64,000 nucleotides of DNA from Brevibacterium iodinum ATCC 49514 (GCF_900169265.1 NZ_FXYX01000007.1:1-64000), one strand, 5' to 3'; positions 28,382 to 42,341 are shown, counted from the first letter of the stretch. Numbers and translations: made by a program. Notes: a model not told the origin generated them from the sequence alone.

Positions 28382-30388
28382 GTGTCTGAAACCACCACTC
28401 AGGATTCCACCCCGCGCACTGGCAGCCTCACAGCGCTGCGGCTGCCTCAGCTCCAGGAAATGGCTGCCGGGCTGGGAATCAAGGGTTACCGTCGCCTTCG
28501 CAAGAGCGAACTGATCGACGCCATCAACAGCCACTCGGGCGGATCCGCTGAACAGAAGTCCGCCCCCACCGAGAAGAAGCCCGCGGCAGAACCGGCCGCC
28601 AAGGCCGAGAAGCAGGACGAGAAGAAGCAGGAGTCGGCGAACCGTCGCTCCTCGCGTCGCTCCGCCGCTTCCGCTTCCGCATCCGAGGACGCTCCGGCGC
28701 TCATCATCGAACCGAACTCCGAGGCCTCGTCGTCTTCGACGGCGAACGAGTCCGGTGCGGATCAATCGGGAGGAGCACCCTCCGAGGAGAACAGCGGCGA
28801 CCAGGATCGTCAGCGCTCTCGCCGCAGCCGTTCTCGCTCCCGGGGCTCTGAGCCCCAGACTGAGGGCCGCGACAGCAGCGGTGAGGAATCGGCCGACCAC
28901 GGCGACCAGGAGAGCTCCGGCGACCAGGACCGCTCAGACCGAGACCACCGCGGAGGGCGCGACAACGACCGTCGCAGCCGGAACAACGACCGCTCCGGCG
29001 ACAACCGAGGCGGCAATGACCGGGTCGGCGGCAACGGCCGGGGCAACAACGACCGGGACGGCGGCAACGATCGCGGCCACCGGAACGACAGGGGCAGCAA
29101 CAACGACCGCAACGATCGTCGCAACCGCAGCAACGACGATGACGATCGCGGCAACAGCCGCCGCGGACGGGGTCGTGACCGGAAGCGCCGCGGCCGCGGC
29201 AACGACGAGCCGGACATCCGCAACGACGATGTGCTCATCCCAGTCGGCGGCATCCTCGACGTCCACGACAACTACGCCTTCCTCCGCACCTCCGGCTACC
29301 TGCCAGGGCCGAACGACGTCTACCTTTCGGCATCCATGGTGCGCAAGAACGATCTGCGCAAGGGCGACGCCGTCGCCGGCGCGATCCGTCAGCCGCGTGA
29401 GAACGAACAGCGGAACAACAAGCGCGAGAAGTTCGATGCCCTCGTCCGCCTCGATTCCGTCAACGGACTCACCGTCGACGATGCCCGCAGCCGTGTCGAG
29501 TTCTCCAAGCTGACTCCGCTCTACCCTCAGGATCGTCTGCGCCTCGAGACCACCTCGAAGCTGCACTCGACCCGTCTCATCGATCTCATCACCCCCATCG
29601 GCAAGGGCCAGCGCGGACTCATCGTCGCGCCTCCGAAGGCCGGCAAGACGACGATCATGCAGCAGATCGCCAACGCGATCACCGAGAACAACCCCGAAGC
29701 GCACCTCATGGTCGTCCTCGTCGACGAACGTCCCGAGGAAGTCACGGACATGCAGCGTGCGGTCAAGGGCGAAGTCATCGCCTCGACCTTCGACCGTCCG
29801 GCCGACGACCACACCACAATCGCCGAACTCGCCATCGAACGCGCCAAGCGTCTCGTCGAGATGGGTTCCGATGTCGTCGTGCTGCTTGACAACATCACCC
29901 GCCTGGGACGTGCCTACAACATAGCCCAGCCGGCATCCGGACGTATCCTCTCCGGCGGTGTCGACGCCAATGCGCTCTACCCGCCGAAGAAGTTCTTCGG
30001 TGCTGCACGCAACATCGAAGGCGGCGGCTCGCTGACCATCATCGCCACCGCTCTCGTCGAGACCGGCTCCAAGATGGACGAAGTCATCTTCGAAGAGTTC
30101 AAGGGCACTGGCAACATGGAGCTGCGTCTGAGCCGTCAGCTTGCCGACAAGCGCATCTTCCCGGCCATCGACGTCAACTCCTCGAGCACCCGCCGCGAAG
30201 AGATGCTCATGACCCAGGAAGAGACGAAGGTCATGTGGCAGCTGCGCAGACTGCTCTCGGGACTCGAGCAGCAGCAGGCAGTCGAACTGCTCATGTCGAA
30301 GCTCAAGGAGACCGGCTCGAACGTCGAGTTCCTCATGCAGGTGCAGAAGACGACCCCGCTGCCGAAGTCGTCGACCGACAACAGCTGA
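28382..30388 (+). CDS. rho: Transcription termination factor Rho
   Basis: A hexameric RNA helicase of 668 residues, longer than the usual ~420 because residues about 50-280 form an insert rich in Glu/Ser and then Arg/Asn/Asp/Gly repeats. Such inserts are typical of actinobacterial Rho and in relatives bind RNA and allow action on structured transcripts. The core follows: cold-shock-like RNA-binding domain ([17 protein letters not shown]), Walker A PPKAGKTT at about 415, [13 protein letters not shown], and the R-loop region [14 protein letters not shown] at 28382 follows a GAGGGAG site. Confidence 0.96.
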   Translation: MSETTTQDSTPRTGSLTALRLPQLQEMAAGLGIKGYRRLRKSELIDAINSHSGGSAEQKSAPTEKKPAAEPAAKAEKQDEKKQESANRRSSRRSAASASASEDAPALIIEPNSEASSSSTANESGADQSGGAPSEENSGDQDRQRSRRSRSRSRGSEPQTEGRDSSGEESADHGDQESSGDQDRSDRDHRGGRDNDRRSRNNDRSGDNRGGNDRVGGNGRGNNDRDGGNDRGHRNDRGSNNDRNDRRNRSNDDDDRGNSRRGRGRDRKRRGRGNDEPDIRNDDVLIPVGGILDVHDNYAFLRTSGYLPGPNDVYLSASMVRKNDLRKGDAVAGAIRQPRENEQRNNKREKFDALVRLDSVNGLTVDDARSRVEFSKLTPLYPQDRLRLETTSKLHSTRLIDLITPIGKGQRGLIVAPPKAGKTTIMQQIANAITENNPEAHLMVVLVDERPEEVTDMQRAVKGEVIASTFDRPADDHTTIAELAIERAKRLVEMGSDVVVLLDNITRLGRAYNIAQPASGRILSGGVDANALYPPKKFFGAARNIEGGGSLTIIATALVETGSKMDEVIFEEFKGTGNMELRLSRQLADKRIFPAIDVNSSSTRREEMLMTQEETKVMWQLRRLLSGLEQQQAVELLMSKLKETGSNVEFLMQVQKTTPLPKSSTDNS

Positions 30389-30389
30389 G

Positions 30390-31466
30390 ATGGTCGACGA
30401 CACCCTCACGGCCAGCGTCAGCGCACTGCTCGATGAGCACGCCCGGGTGCAGGAGGAACTCTCCGATCCCGCGGTCCACGCTGACGCCGGCCGGGCCAAG
30501 AAGCTGACCCGGCGGTACGCGGAACTCGACAAGGTCGCCGCGGCCGCCCGTCACTTCGCCCAACTCGAAGCCGACCACGCAGCCGCCGTGGAACTGGCCG
30601 AGGACGACGCCGATTTCGCCGCCGAGGCCAAGCGTCTGTCCGCAGAGATGGACACGGCCGAGGGTGAGCTCAAGGATCTCCTGGTACCCGGCGACCCGGA
30701 TGACTCCCGAGACGCCATCATCGAGATCAAAGCCGGCGAAGGCGGAGACGAATCCGCGCTGTTCGCCGGGGACCTGCTGCGGATGTACCAGCGATGGATC
30801 GACTCGCGCGGCTGGTCGAGCCAGATCCTCGACGCCACGCATTCGGATCTCGGCGGATACAAGGACGTCACCATGGCCGTCAAGGCGAAGAACGACGGTG
30901 CCTACGGCTGGGTGAAGTTCGAAGGTGGAGTGCACCGTGTCCAAAGGGTGCCGGTCACCGAATCGCAGGGACGCATTCACACCTCCGCGGCCGGTGTGCT
31001 CGTCTTCCCCGAGGTCGATGAACCCGAAGAGATCCAGCTGGACGAACACGATCTGCGCATCGACGTCTACCGCTCGTCCGGACCCGGCGGCCAGTCAGTG
31101 AACACCACGGACTCGGCTGTGCGCATCACGCACCTGCCGACCGGAATCACAGCGAGCTGCCAGAACGAGAAGTCCCAGCTGCAGAACAAAGACGCAGCGA
31201 TGCGCATGCTCCGTGCTCGGATCTTGGCCAAGCAGGCCGAAGAGGCCGCAGCGGAAGCCGCCGACATCCGTCGTTCGCAGGTGCGCACTGTCGATCGCTC
31301 GGAACGCATCCGCACCTACAATTTTCCGGAGAACCGGATCACCGATCACCGCACCGGATACAAGGCCTACAATCTCGATCAGGTGCTCGCTGGAGACCTC
31401 GATCCGGTCATCGGGTCCTGCCGGGACGCCGACAAGGCCGCACGCCTCGACGCACTGGGGGACTGA
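30390..31466 (+). CDS. prfA: Peptide chain release factor 1
   Basis: It reads UAA and UAG and triggers peptide release. The 358 residues carry the stop-recognition motif PVT (188-190, in the place of the common PAT/PxT) and the catalytic GGQ (233-235, [15 protein letters not shown]). It begins one base after the rho stop. In Mycobacterium rpmE lies between rho and prfA; here there is no room for it. Confidence 0.95.
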   Translation: MVDDTLTASVSALLDEHARVQEELSDPAVHADAGRAKKLTRRYAELDKVAAAARHFAQLEADHAAAVELAEDDADFAAEAKRLSAEMDTAEGELKDLLVPGDPDDSRDAIIEIKAGEGGDESALFAGDLLRMYQRWIDSRGWSSQILDATHSDLGGYKDVTMAVKAKNDGAYGWVKFEGGVHRVQRVPVTESQGRIHTSAAGVLVFPEVDEPEEIQLDEHDLRIDVYRSSGPGGQSVNTTDSAVRITHLPTGITASCQNEKSQLQNKDAAMRMLRARILAKQAEEAAAEAADIRRSQVRTVDRSERIRTYNFPENRITDHRTGYKAYNLDQVLAGDLDPVIGSCRDADKAARLDALGD

Positions 31467-31467
31467 C

Positions 31468-32394
31468 CTGGACACCGTCCGGCCGACTCTCGTCTCCGAC
31501 CTCCTTCGCGGGGCGACCACCCTCTTCACAGAAGCAGGCATAGCGAGTCCCGAAGCCGATGCGCTCGAACTGCTCGCCCACGCATGGTCGATCGACAGCG
31601 CAGCTCTGAGCCGCCGCCGTCTCTTCGACGAACCCGTGCCGGAGTCGGTGAGCACTCGATTCGCCGAACTCTGTGACCAGCGGCGGCGGCGGACACCGCT
31701 GCAGCATCTCACCGGCATCGCCCACTTCCGGCATCTGCAGCTGCAGGTGGGCCGCGGAGTCTTCGTGCCCCGTCCGGAGACGGAGCTGCTTGCCGGAGCC
31801 GTTCTGACCGAACTGTCCGAACTCGCCGACACTGACTCGACGACGAAGAACGACAAGGCTCGGCGTCCCTTCGTCATCGACCTGTGTTCCGGTTCGGGAG
31901 CGATCTCCCTCTCCGTTGCCACCGAATTCGATCGCGTCGACGTCCTCGGCGTCGAACGCGAATCCGCGGCCCTGCAATGGTCGCTGAAGAACCTCGAGCA
32001 GTGCCGCCTCGGCGAGTCGACGGTCGAGTTCATCTCCGGGGATGCGACGACGATCGCGAAGGCTCGGCCCGATCTGTGCGGGCTTGCCGACATCGTGGTG
32101 ACGAACCCGCCCTATGTTCCCGATTCCGCCGTGCCGCGGGACCCGGAGGTCGCCGAACACGATCCCGCGGCCGCGCTCTACGGCGGGGACTCAGGCTTGG
32201 AGATTCCGGGGCTCATCATCAGTCAAGCCGAGCGGCTGCTGCGGCCAGGCGGACTTTTCCTCATGGAACACAGTGAGGAACAGGGCGAAGGGGCACGGGA
32301 ACTGCTGGCGGCCACGGCCAGTCTGAGACACGCCGCCACATTCCAGGACTACACTGGACGCGACCGCTATACGGCGGCACGCCGTGAGGCGTAG
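31468..32394 (+). CDS. prmC: Release factor glutamine methyltransferase
   Basis: It methylates the GGQ glutamine of release factors, here encoded just upstream. SAM-binding motifs FVIDLCSGSGAISLSVA and the signature NPPYVPD are present, with an N-terminal helical domain (VSDLLRGATTLF). The frame has no ATG, GTG or TTG near the expected N-terminus; the nearest is an ATG at 31213 deep inside prfA. The CTG at 31468, two bases after the prfA stop and five bases after GGGGGA, is the best start (308 residues) and would be a rare initiation codon. Confidence 0.88.
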   Translation: MDTVRPTLVSDLLRGATTLFTEAGIASPEADALELLAHAWSIDSAALSRRRLFDEPVPESVSTRFAELCDQRRRRTPLQHLTGIAHFRHLQLQVGRGVFVPRPETELLAGAVLTELSELADTDSTTKNDKARRPFVIDLCSGSGAISLSVATEFDRVDVLGVERESAALQWSLKNLEQCRLGESTVEFISGDATTIAKARPDLCGLADIVVTNPPYVPDSAVPRDPEVAEHDPAAALYGGDSGLEIPGLIISQAERLLRPGGLFLMEHSEEQGEGARELLAATASLRHAATFQDYTGRDRYTAARREA

Positions 32395-32469
32395 GGGATC
32401 TCGGAGACGAATTCCCGCCGTGTACGGCCCAGTACCGAGACCACACCGAACATTCGAAACGGAGAACTC

Positions 32470-33120
32470 GTGTCGAGACGATTCGACGTCAGCCAAGAAG
32501 AGATCCGTGAACTCGTCTTCGACGAGTGCGCGCGAGTCGTCGACACAGGCAACCTGCTCGTCATCCCCACCGATACGGTCTATGGGATCGCCGCCGATGC
32601 CTTCAGTGCCTCGGCCGTTGCGACTCTGCTCGCGGCCAAAGGCCGGGGTCGGGACATGCCGCCTCCGGTTCTCGTCCCACGCGCGGAGACCATCTTCGGC
32701 CTCGTCGACGGGGTCGATGAGACCGTGCTGGCATTGACCGCGAAATTCTGGCCCGGACCGCTGACGATCATCGCGAACGCTCAGCCCTCCCTCGATTGGG
32801 ACCTCGGCGACACCCACGGAACCGTGGCCGTGCGCATGCCCGACGACGAATCGGCGCTGGCCCTGCTCGGCCGCACCGGGCCGCTGGCCGTGTCGAGTGC
32901 GAACATCTCCGGACAGCCCGCCGCCCGGACCGCGGACGAGGCGCAGGAGATGCTCGGCGACGATGTCGACATCTACGTCGATGGGGGGGTGCGGGAGTCG
33001 GGGATGTCCTCGACGATCATCGACCTCAGCGGCGACGTGCCCCGCATCCTGCGCCGCGGGCCGATCACCGCCGAGGACCTGCGCGAAATCGTCCCCGAAC
33101 TCATCGACCTGGACGGCTGA
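32470..33120 (+). CDS. tsaC: L-threonylcarbamoyladenylate synthase (YrdC/Sua5)
   Basis: It makes threonylcarbamoyl-AMP for t6A37 of ANN-decoding tRNAs. The 216-residue YrdC domain shows IPTDTVYGIAADA, the lysine/arginine motif KGRGRDMPPPVL, WPGPLTII and SSANISG. It lacks the extra Sua5 C-terminal domain, so TsaC is the closer name. GTG at 32470, 75 bases after prmC. Placement between prmC and wecA is standard in Actinobacteria. Confidence 0.92.
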   Translation: MSRRFDVSQEEIRELVFDECARVVDTGNLLVIPTDTVYGIAADAFSASAVATLLAAKGRGRDMPPPVLVPRAETIFGLVDGVDETVLALTAKFWPGPLTIIANAQPSLDWDLGDTHGTVAVRMPDDESALALLGRTGPLAVSSANISGQPAARTADEAQEMLGDDVDIYVDGGVRESGMSSTIIDLSGDVPRILRRGPITAEDLREIVPELIDLDG

Positions 33121-34230
33121 GTGCGCGCCTACCTCTTCATCCTCGTCGTCTCCGCCCTCGTGGCGTACCTGCTGACCCCCATGGTCAAGCGGGTGGCCGA
33201 ACGAGGAAAGATCTTCTCACCGCTGCGTGACCGCGACGTCCATTCTGTTCCGACGCCGAGGCTGGGCGGAGTCGCGATGTTCGGCGGGCTTCTGTCCGGC
33301 CTCATCTTCGCCTCCCAGATGCCCTTCCTCAATCGGATCTTCGTCGAATTGGGCCCGATCATCGGAATCGCCGGAGCCGCCGGCCTGCTGTGTCTGCTCG
33401 GAGTCATCGACGACATCTGGGACCTGCATTGGATGGCGAAGCTCGCCGGTCAGGCTCTCGCCGCGGGGTTCATGGCGATCAAGGGAGTGGCGCTGCTGTC
33501 GATTCCCTTCGGCGGAGTCATCATCGGCTCCCCGCGGATGTCGATCATCGTCACGGTCCTCGTCGTGCTCGTGACCATCAACGCGGTGAACTTCGTCGAC
33601 GGACTCGACGGTCTCGCCGCGGGCGTCGTCGCCATCGGCGGGAGCGCCTTCTTCATCTACTCCTACTGGCTCGCTCGTGACGCTTCACCGGAGTCGTATG
33701 CGAACCTCGCCTCGCTCATCATCGCGATCCTCGTCGGCGCCTGCCTCGGTTTCCTCCCGCACAATTTCAATCCGGCGAGGATCTTCATGGGCGACTCCGG
33801 GTCGATGCTCATCGGCCTGCTGCTCGCCGCCTCGACGATCAGGGTCACCGGCCAGGTTGACCCGGCGCTGATCGGCCAGGAGCGAGCGTTCGCCACATTC
33901 ATGCCAATCATCCTGCCGGTGGCCGTGATGTTCCTGCCGCTGCTCGACCTCGGACTGGCCGTGGTGCGCAGGCTGCGTGCCGGACAGTCTCCGTTCTCCG
34001 CCGATGCCAAACACCTCCACCACCGGATGCTGCGTCTGGGACATTCCCATGCGCGTGCGGTGCTCATCCTCTATACCTGGACAGCGCTCATCGCATTCGG
34101 ATCGGTGCTGCTCCTGTTCAAGGGCTGGCTGTTCTCGGCCTGCGTCATCGGCGGCCTCGCTGCCATCACACTGATCTTCACCTTCTATCCCCTTCGCATG
34201 CGTCAGAAAGCCAGAGAGGAAATCTCGTGA
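33121..34230 (+). CDS. Undecaprenyl-phosphate glycosyl-1-phosphate transferase (WecA/TagO type)
   Basis: A 369-residue MraY/WecA-family polytopic enzyme that loads a sugar-1-phosphate (GlcNAc-1-P in relatives) on decaprenyl or undecaprenyl phosphate to start wall polymer synthesis. Motifs: DDIWDL, NFVDGLDGLAAG, NFNPARIFMGDSGS, and the cytoplasmic HLHHRMLRLGHS. GTG at 33121 directly abuts the tsaC stop, and its TGA overlaps the next gene (GTGA). In Mycobacterium the orthologue (rfe/wecA, Rv1302) starts arabinogalactan linkage. Confidence 0.9.
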   Translation: MRAYLFILVVSALVAYLLTPMVKRVAERGKIFSPLRDRDVHSVPTPRLGGVAMFGGLLSGLIFASQMPFLNRIFVELGPIIGIAGAAGLLCLLGVIDDIWDLHWMAKLAGQALAAGFMAIKGVALLSIPFGGVIIGSPRMSIIVTVLVVLVTINAVNFVDGLDGLAAGVVAIGGSAFFIYSYWLARDASPESYANLASLIIAILVGACLGFLPHNFNPARIFMGDSGSMLIGLLLAASTIRVTGQVDPALIGQERAFATFMPIILPVAVMFLPLLDLGLAVVRRLRAGQSPFSADAKHLHHRMLRLGHSHARAVLILYTWTALIAFGSVLLLFKGWLFSACVIGGLAAITLIFTFYPLRMRQKAREEIS

Positions 34231-34673
34231 CCGACCCGACACCGCGCCGAGAGACCGAAGTCGAAGCAGCCTGGGCCCGCGTCTGGAGGACGCTGCTCAT
34301 CCGGGGCATCATCCTCGTCCTCGTCGTCGCGGTCCTCGGCATGGGCATCGGCTGTCTGGTCTCGGGGATGACTGGACTCGTCGGTGGGGCCGTCGGCGGA
34401 GGACTGGCCGCGGTCTTCATCATCATCACCCTAGTCGTCATGTACGTCGGACGGAACATGGGGCTGACCGCGATCGCCGGGTTCCTCGGCATCGGTTTCC
34501 TGTTCAAGGCCTTCATCTTCATGATCGTCATCTGGCGCATCAAAGACGCAACCTGGCTCGACGGAACGGTCGCATTCTTCACGATCGTCGTCGCCGTGAT
34601 CGGCTCGTCTCTCGTCGAAGCGATCACCGTGGTCAAAGGGCGCGTGCCCTACGTCGATCCGGAAGCGCGATAG
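34227..34673 (+). CDS. AtpI-like four-helix membrane protein upstream of atpB
   Basis: 148 residues with about four hydrophobic segments (residues 25-45, 48-72, 77-100, 110-130) and the position of the Rv1303/AtpI-like gene of Mycobacterium, between wecA and atpB. AtpI proteins are thought to help assemble the c-ring or supply Mg2+. Sequence similarity to classic AtpI is weak, so the role is inferred from place and topology. GTG at 34227 overlaps the transferase stop. Confidence 0.65.
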   Translation: MTDPTPRRETEVEAAWARVWRTLLIRGIILVLVVAVLGMGIGCLVSGMTGLVGGAVGGGLAAVFIIITLVVMYVGRNMGLTAIAGFLGIGFLFKAFIFMIVIWRIKDATWLDGTVAFFTIVVAVIGSSLVEAITVVKGRVPYVDPEAR

Positions 34674-34755
34674 ACGAGCAGAAGTTCTTTTGCGCACCCA
34701 TCCGAGACACGTCATGGGGCGTCGCACCAGGGGAATGACGTGTCGTATAAAATCG

Positions 34756-34818
34756 TTGACAGAAATTGCACAGAGAAGCCTGATGAATTTGTCGGTCGCT
34801 CTCTACAGTTGGTAGAGT
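34756..34818 (+). promoter_or_regulatory. Candidate atp operon promoter(s)
   Basis: In the 263-base gap before atpB, TTGTCG (34789-34794) and TAGAGT (34813-34818) are 18 bases apart and make the best candidate. A consensus -35 TTGACA (34756-34761) lies upstream but has only CCTGAT as -10. The stretch is distinctly AT-richer than its neighbours, as promoters usually are here. Confidence 0.45.
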
Positions 34819-34936
34819 AGACGCGGTGCTTGGGCGGATCTTCGCCCTTTGTCGCTCCTGAACCTCAAGCCTCGCCATCAGCGCGGGGCCAAGGCCAGGC
34901 CATCAGGGCCCTTGACCATGGGAGAGTAGTAAAAAC

Positions 34937-35749
34937 GTGGGAACACTCAACGCCGCGAACACAACAGTCAGTGCTGCAGAAGGCGGCTTCCACGCACCGT
35001 CGATGGCTGAATTCTTTCCAGCCTCGTTCCTGTTTGAGGGCACACCGTTCGAAATGAACCGCGTGATGCTCATCCGCATCATTGCCACCGTCGCCGTCGT
35101 TGTGCTGCTGGCTGTCTGGGCCAAGCGCATGAAGCTCATTCCGTCCCGCTTCCAGTCGAGCATGGAGCTCGCCATGGAATTCGTGACCGTCGGCATCGCC
35201 GAGGACACGATGGGCAAGGAGAAGGCCAAGAAGTTCATGCCGCTCATTGTGGCGATCTTCTTCGGCATCCTCTTCTGGAACGTCACGAAGCTCATCCCGT
35301 TCCTCAACATGCCGGGCACCGGTGTCATCGGCATGCCGATCGTGCTGACGCTCGTTGTCTATGTGACCTACCACTGGGCCGGCATCGCAGAGAAGGGCCT
35401 CGGCCGCTACCTCAAGGATTCGCTCATCCTGCCCGGCGTCCCGCCGGCGATGCACATCCTGCTCATCCCGATCGAGTTCATCACGAAGTTCGTCACCCAG
35501 CCGTTCACTCTGGCGATCCGACTCTTCGCGAACATGATGGTCGGCCACCTCCTGCTCGTCCTCTGCTTCTCCGCTACGAGCTTCTTCCTCTTCGACGCTG
35601 CGAACGGATTCCAGTTCTTCGGCATCGTCACCTTCGCCGGCGGCATGTTCGTCTTCATCCTGGAGATGCTCATCGTCGTGCTGCAGGCCTACATCTTCGC
35701 TCTTCTGTCCTGTGTGTACATCAATGCCGCGATCTCGGACGAACACTGA
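34937..35749 (+). CDS. atpB: ATP synthase F0 subunit a
   Basis: The stator half-channel subunit, 270 residues with five to six membrane helices. The essential arginine that faces the c-ring is in FTLAIRLFANMMVGH. The long hydrophilic N-terminus precedes helix 1 at about residue 43. GTG at 34937 is preceded by GGGAGAGTAG. First gene of atpBEFHAGDC. Confidence 0.94.
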   Translation: MGTLNAANTTVSAAEGGFHAPSMAEFFPASFLFEGTPFEMNRVMLIRIIATVAVVVLLAVWAKRMKLIPSRFQSSMELAMEFVTVGIAEDTMGKEKAKKFMPLIVAIFFGILFWNVTKLIPFLNMPGTGVIGMPIVLTLVVYVTYHWAGIAEKGLGRYLKDSLILPGVPPAMHILLIPIEFITKFVTQPFTLAIRLFANMMVGHLLLVLCFSATSFFLFDAANGFQFFGIVTFAGGMFVFILEMLIVVLQAYIFALLSCVYINAAISDEH

Positions 35750-35815
35750 GATCGCACCCCTAGATCCGTAACTCACGAGTTGCACGGTCGGGCCAACCAC
35801 CCGACTTCATTATGA

Positions 35816-36055
<240 letters not shown>

Positions 36056-36074
36056 TCTCGAAGAGGACTGAAAG

Positions 36075-36626
36075 ATGACTCCGGTAAACATCGTCGCCTC
36101 CGCGGAGAACCCGCTTCTCCCGGCGCTGTACGACATCGTCTGGAGTGCCGTCTGCCTGCTGATCGTCTTCCTGGTCGTCTGGAAGTACGTCCTCCCGGCT
36201 TTCAATAAGACTCTGGACGAGCGCGCCGAGCGCATCCAGGGTGGCATCGAGAAGGCCGAGAAGGTGCAAGCCGAAGCCGATCAGGCTCTGGCCGAATATC
36301 AGAAGCAGCTCGCCGACGGTCGTGCAGAGGCTGCACGACTGCGCGCCGAGGCTCAGGAAGAAGGCGCTCAGATCATCGCCGATATGAAGGCGCAGGCTCA
36401 CTCCGAGGCTGACCGCATTATCGCATCGGCTCAGAACCAGATCGACGCCGAACGCCAGGCCGCCATGGTGCAGCTGCGTTCGGAGGTCGGTTCGCTGGCC
36501 ACGGATCTGGCTTCGCGCATCGTCGGCGAGTCCCTCACCGATGATCAGCGTTCGGCCAATGTGGTCGATCGCTTCATCTCCGATCTCGAGTCCGAATCGT
36601 CCGGCCAGCCGGTCAAGGGGGCGTGA
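36075..36626 (+). CDS. atpF: ATP synthase F0 subunit b
   Basis: The peripheral stalk subunit, 183 residues: one membrane helix (about residues 15-38), then a long alanine/glutamate-rich coiled coil ending in the delta-binding region (LASRIVGESLTDDQR). ATG at 36075 is preceded by GAGGACTGAAAG. Overlaps the start of atpH. Confidence 0.95.
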   Translation: MTPVNIVASAENPLLPALYDIVWSAVCLLIVFLVVWKYVLPAFNKTLDERAERIQGGIEKAEKVQAEADQALAEYQKQLADGRAEAARLRAEAQEEGAQIIADMKAQAHSEADRIIASAQNQIDAERQAAMVQLRSEVGSLATDLASRIVGESLTDDQRSANVVDRFISDLESESSGQPVKGA

Positions 36627-37432
36627 TGCTCCAGTCGAGCAGATTGTCCCTGCAGGCCGTCCTGGAGACCGCGAACTCCGAGATCTCCGGGGGAGACCCG
36701 CGAGAGATCGGCGAAGGCACTCTGGCTGTGGTCGGAGTTCTCGCTGAGAACGTCGCACTGCGCAAGGCCCTGGCGGATTCGTCCGAATCGGCCGAGAGGA
36801 AGCAGCAGCTGCTGCGGACTCTGTTCTCGACTCGGATCACGGACGCGGTCCTCCGGATCAGCGACGAGGCCATCGGCCGACGCTGGGCGCGGACTCAGGA
36901 CCTGGTCACCAGCTTGGAGGTCGCCGGAGTCACGGCGATCGCCGCGGCCGCTCAGAGCAGCGGCCAGCTCGGCCAGGTCGAAGAGGAGATCTTCCGCTTC
37001 GCGCGTCTGCTGGAATCCAACCACGAGCTGTCCCGGGCACTCGATTCTCAGGCTGACGCCGAGAGCAAACGCGCTCTCATCTCCGACCTGTTGTCGGGCA
37101 AGGCTCAGCCTGACACCATCCGACTGGTCGAGCAGGCCGCACTGCACCCGCGCGGACTCCGCGTGGCGAAGGCTCTCGACCAGTACAGCGACATCCTCGC
37201 AGCCCGGCAGCAACGCTCGGTTGCAGACGTCACCGTGGCCAAGCCGCTGAGCGAGTCCCAGACCGAACGGCTGCAGGCAGCACTGTCGGCCAGCTACGGC
37301 CGTGAACTCGTCCTCAATGTCCAGGTCGATCCCGAGGTCATCGGGGGAGTCCGGGTGCAGGTCGGCGACGAGATGATGAACTCGACCGTGGCCGATCGAC
37401 TGGCCGATGTGCAGCGCAAGCTCGCAGGTTGA
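36626..37432 (+). CDS. atpH: ATP synthase F1 subunit delta (actinobacterial long form)
   Basis: 268 residues, about 90 longer than the E. coli subunit, matching the length I know from Streptomyces and Corynebacterium. It is not the b-delta fusion of mycobacteria, since no membrane helix is present. The C-terminal ELVLNVQVDPEVIGGVRVQVGDEMMNST is the family signature. ATG at 36626 overlaps the atpF stop (TGATG) behind AAGGGGG; GTG at 36623 is an alternative. Confidence 0.93.
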   Translation: MLQSSRLSLQAVLETANSEISGGDPREIGEGTLAVVGVLAENVALRKALADSSESAERKQQLLRTLFSTRITDAVLRISDEAIGRRWARTQDLVTSLEVAGVTAIAAAAQSSGQLGQVEEEIFRFARLLESNHELSRALDSQADAESKRALISDLLSGKAQPDTIRLVEQAALHPRGLRVAKALDQYSDILAARQQRSVADVTVAKPLSESQTERLQAALSASYGRELVLNVQVDPEVIGGVRVQVGDEMMNSTVADRLADVQRKLAG

Positions 37433-37513
37433 CACTAGTGGCCGGCTTCTCCGGCATAGGCGGCCCACCGGTCGTCGGACGCAAGATTTGAGAAAAGGAA
37501 GCAGGGAAACCAG

Positions 37514-39148
<1,635 letters not shown>

Positions 39149-39179
39149 ACCTGTTCCGTAACGGCGAAAGGAAGAACTG

Positions 39180-41587
<2,408 letters not shown>

Positions 41588-41590
41588 GCC

Positions 41591-41851
41591 ATGGCGACAC
41601 TCGAAGTGAATGTCGTGGCTGCCGATCGCGAGGTATGGGTCGGTGAGGCCAAGCGCGTCATCGCCCGTACCCTCGACGGCGAGATCGGCATCCTGCCGGG
41701 CCACGAGCCCGTGCTGGGTGTCGTCGCCGACGGCGAAGCACGGATTCTCACCCCTGGAGAGGACACCATCAGGGTCAAAGCCGATGGCGGATTCCTCTCG
41801 GTGGAGAACAACCGTGTGATCATTGCCGCTGATCAGGCCGAACTTCTCTGA
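41591..41851 (+). CDS. atpC: ATP synthase F1 subunit epsilon, short form
   Basis: 86 residues that cover only the N-terminal beta-sandwich (LEVNVVAADREVWVGEAKRVIARTLDGEIGILPGHEPVLG). The two C-terminal helices that inhibit rotation in E. coli and Bacillus are absent, as the stop follows AADQAELL. Short epsilon subunits occur in several Micrococcales, so this is probably normal rather than a truncation. Regulation of ATP hydrolysis must lie elsewhere. Confidence 0.93.
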   Translation: MATLEVNVVAADREVWVGEAKRVIARTLDGEIGILPGHEPVLGVVADGEARILTPGEDTIRVKADGGFLSVENNRVIIAADQAELL

Positions 41852-41860
41852 TCCGCAGGT

Positions 41861-41873
41861 TACACTGGCAACC
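41861..41873 (+). promoter_or_regulatory. -10 element for a leaderless DUF2550-murA transcript
   Basis: TACACT (41861-41866) ends seven bases before the GTG of the DUF2550 gene, the geometry of leaderless actinobacterial mRNAs, and there is no ribosome binding site. This gives murA a promoter separate from the atp operon. No convincing -35 box is visible. Confidence 0.5.
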
Positions 41874-42341
41874 GTGAACCCTTCTGTCCTGCTGATCGTT
41901 CTGCTCTCGTTGGTAGGACTTGCGCTTGCTCTGATCGTGGTCGTCACGATCCGACGCAGGTCGATCTCGAAGCTCTCGGGTGCCTTTGACTGTTCCATCA
42001 ACGTGGGCGAGGAGTATTCTTCTCGCCCACGTTGGCGTTTGGGCGTGGCCGTGTTCTCGGTCACTTCCCTGGACTGGTATCCGGTCTTCGCGCTGACACG
42101 GCGTGCGGCGTTCCGATTGCCGCGTGCGGATCTGGACATCCTCGTCCGGCGCAAGCCCACATCCGGAGAGCAGTATTCGGTACTGCCCGAAGCAGTCGTC
42201 GTCGACTGCTCCTATGGCAAGGCGGACGGTCGTCCGCGTTCCGTGTCCCTGGCAATGGACACCGAATCCTTGTCCACGATGGCTTCGTGGCTCGAATCAT
42301 CACCCCCTGGCTTCAACCCGTCGATGGGACGTTTCACTTAA
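41874..42341 (+). CDS. DUF2550 family membrane protein
   Basis: 155 residues with one N-terminal membrane helix (about residues 2-25) followed by a basic cytoplasmic domain (WRLGVAVFSVTSLDWYPVFALTRR...). It follows atpC in most Actinobacteria (Rv1312 in M. tuberculosis). GTG at 41874 is chosen because the helix starts there; an ATG further upstream would run inside atpC. The TAA overlaps the murA ATG. Function is unknown; coupling to murA hints at envelope work. Confidence 0.82.
   Translation: MNPSVLLIVLLSLVGLALALIVVVTIRRRSISKLSGAFDCSINVGEEYSSRPRWRLGVAVFSVTSLDWYPVFALTRRAAFRLPRADLDILVRRKPTSGEQYSVLPEAVVVDCSYGKADGRPRSVSLAMDTESLSTMASWLESSPPGFNPSMGRFT

Noticed and set aside
28934-30532. A 532-codon open frame antisense to rho
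   Set aside because: It is the codon-position shadow of the high-GC rho gene, which has motifs, ribosome site and operon context; the antisense product is a Val/Asp/Glu-biased sequence with no family pattern.
31213-31467. prmC N-terminal extension from ATG 31213
   Set aside because: The extra 85 codons lie in another frame of prfA and give Arg/Pro/Ser-rich sequence without resemblance to the PrmC N-terminal domain.
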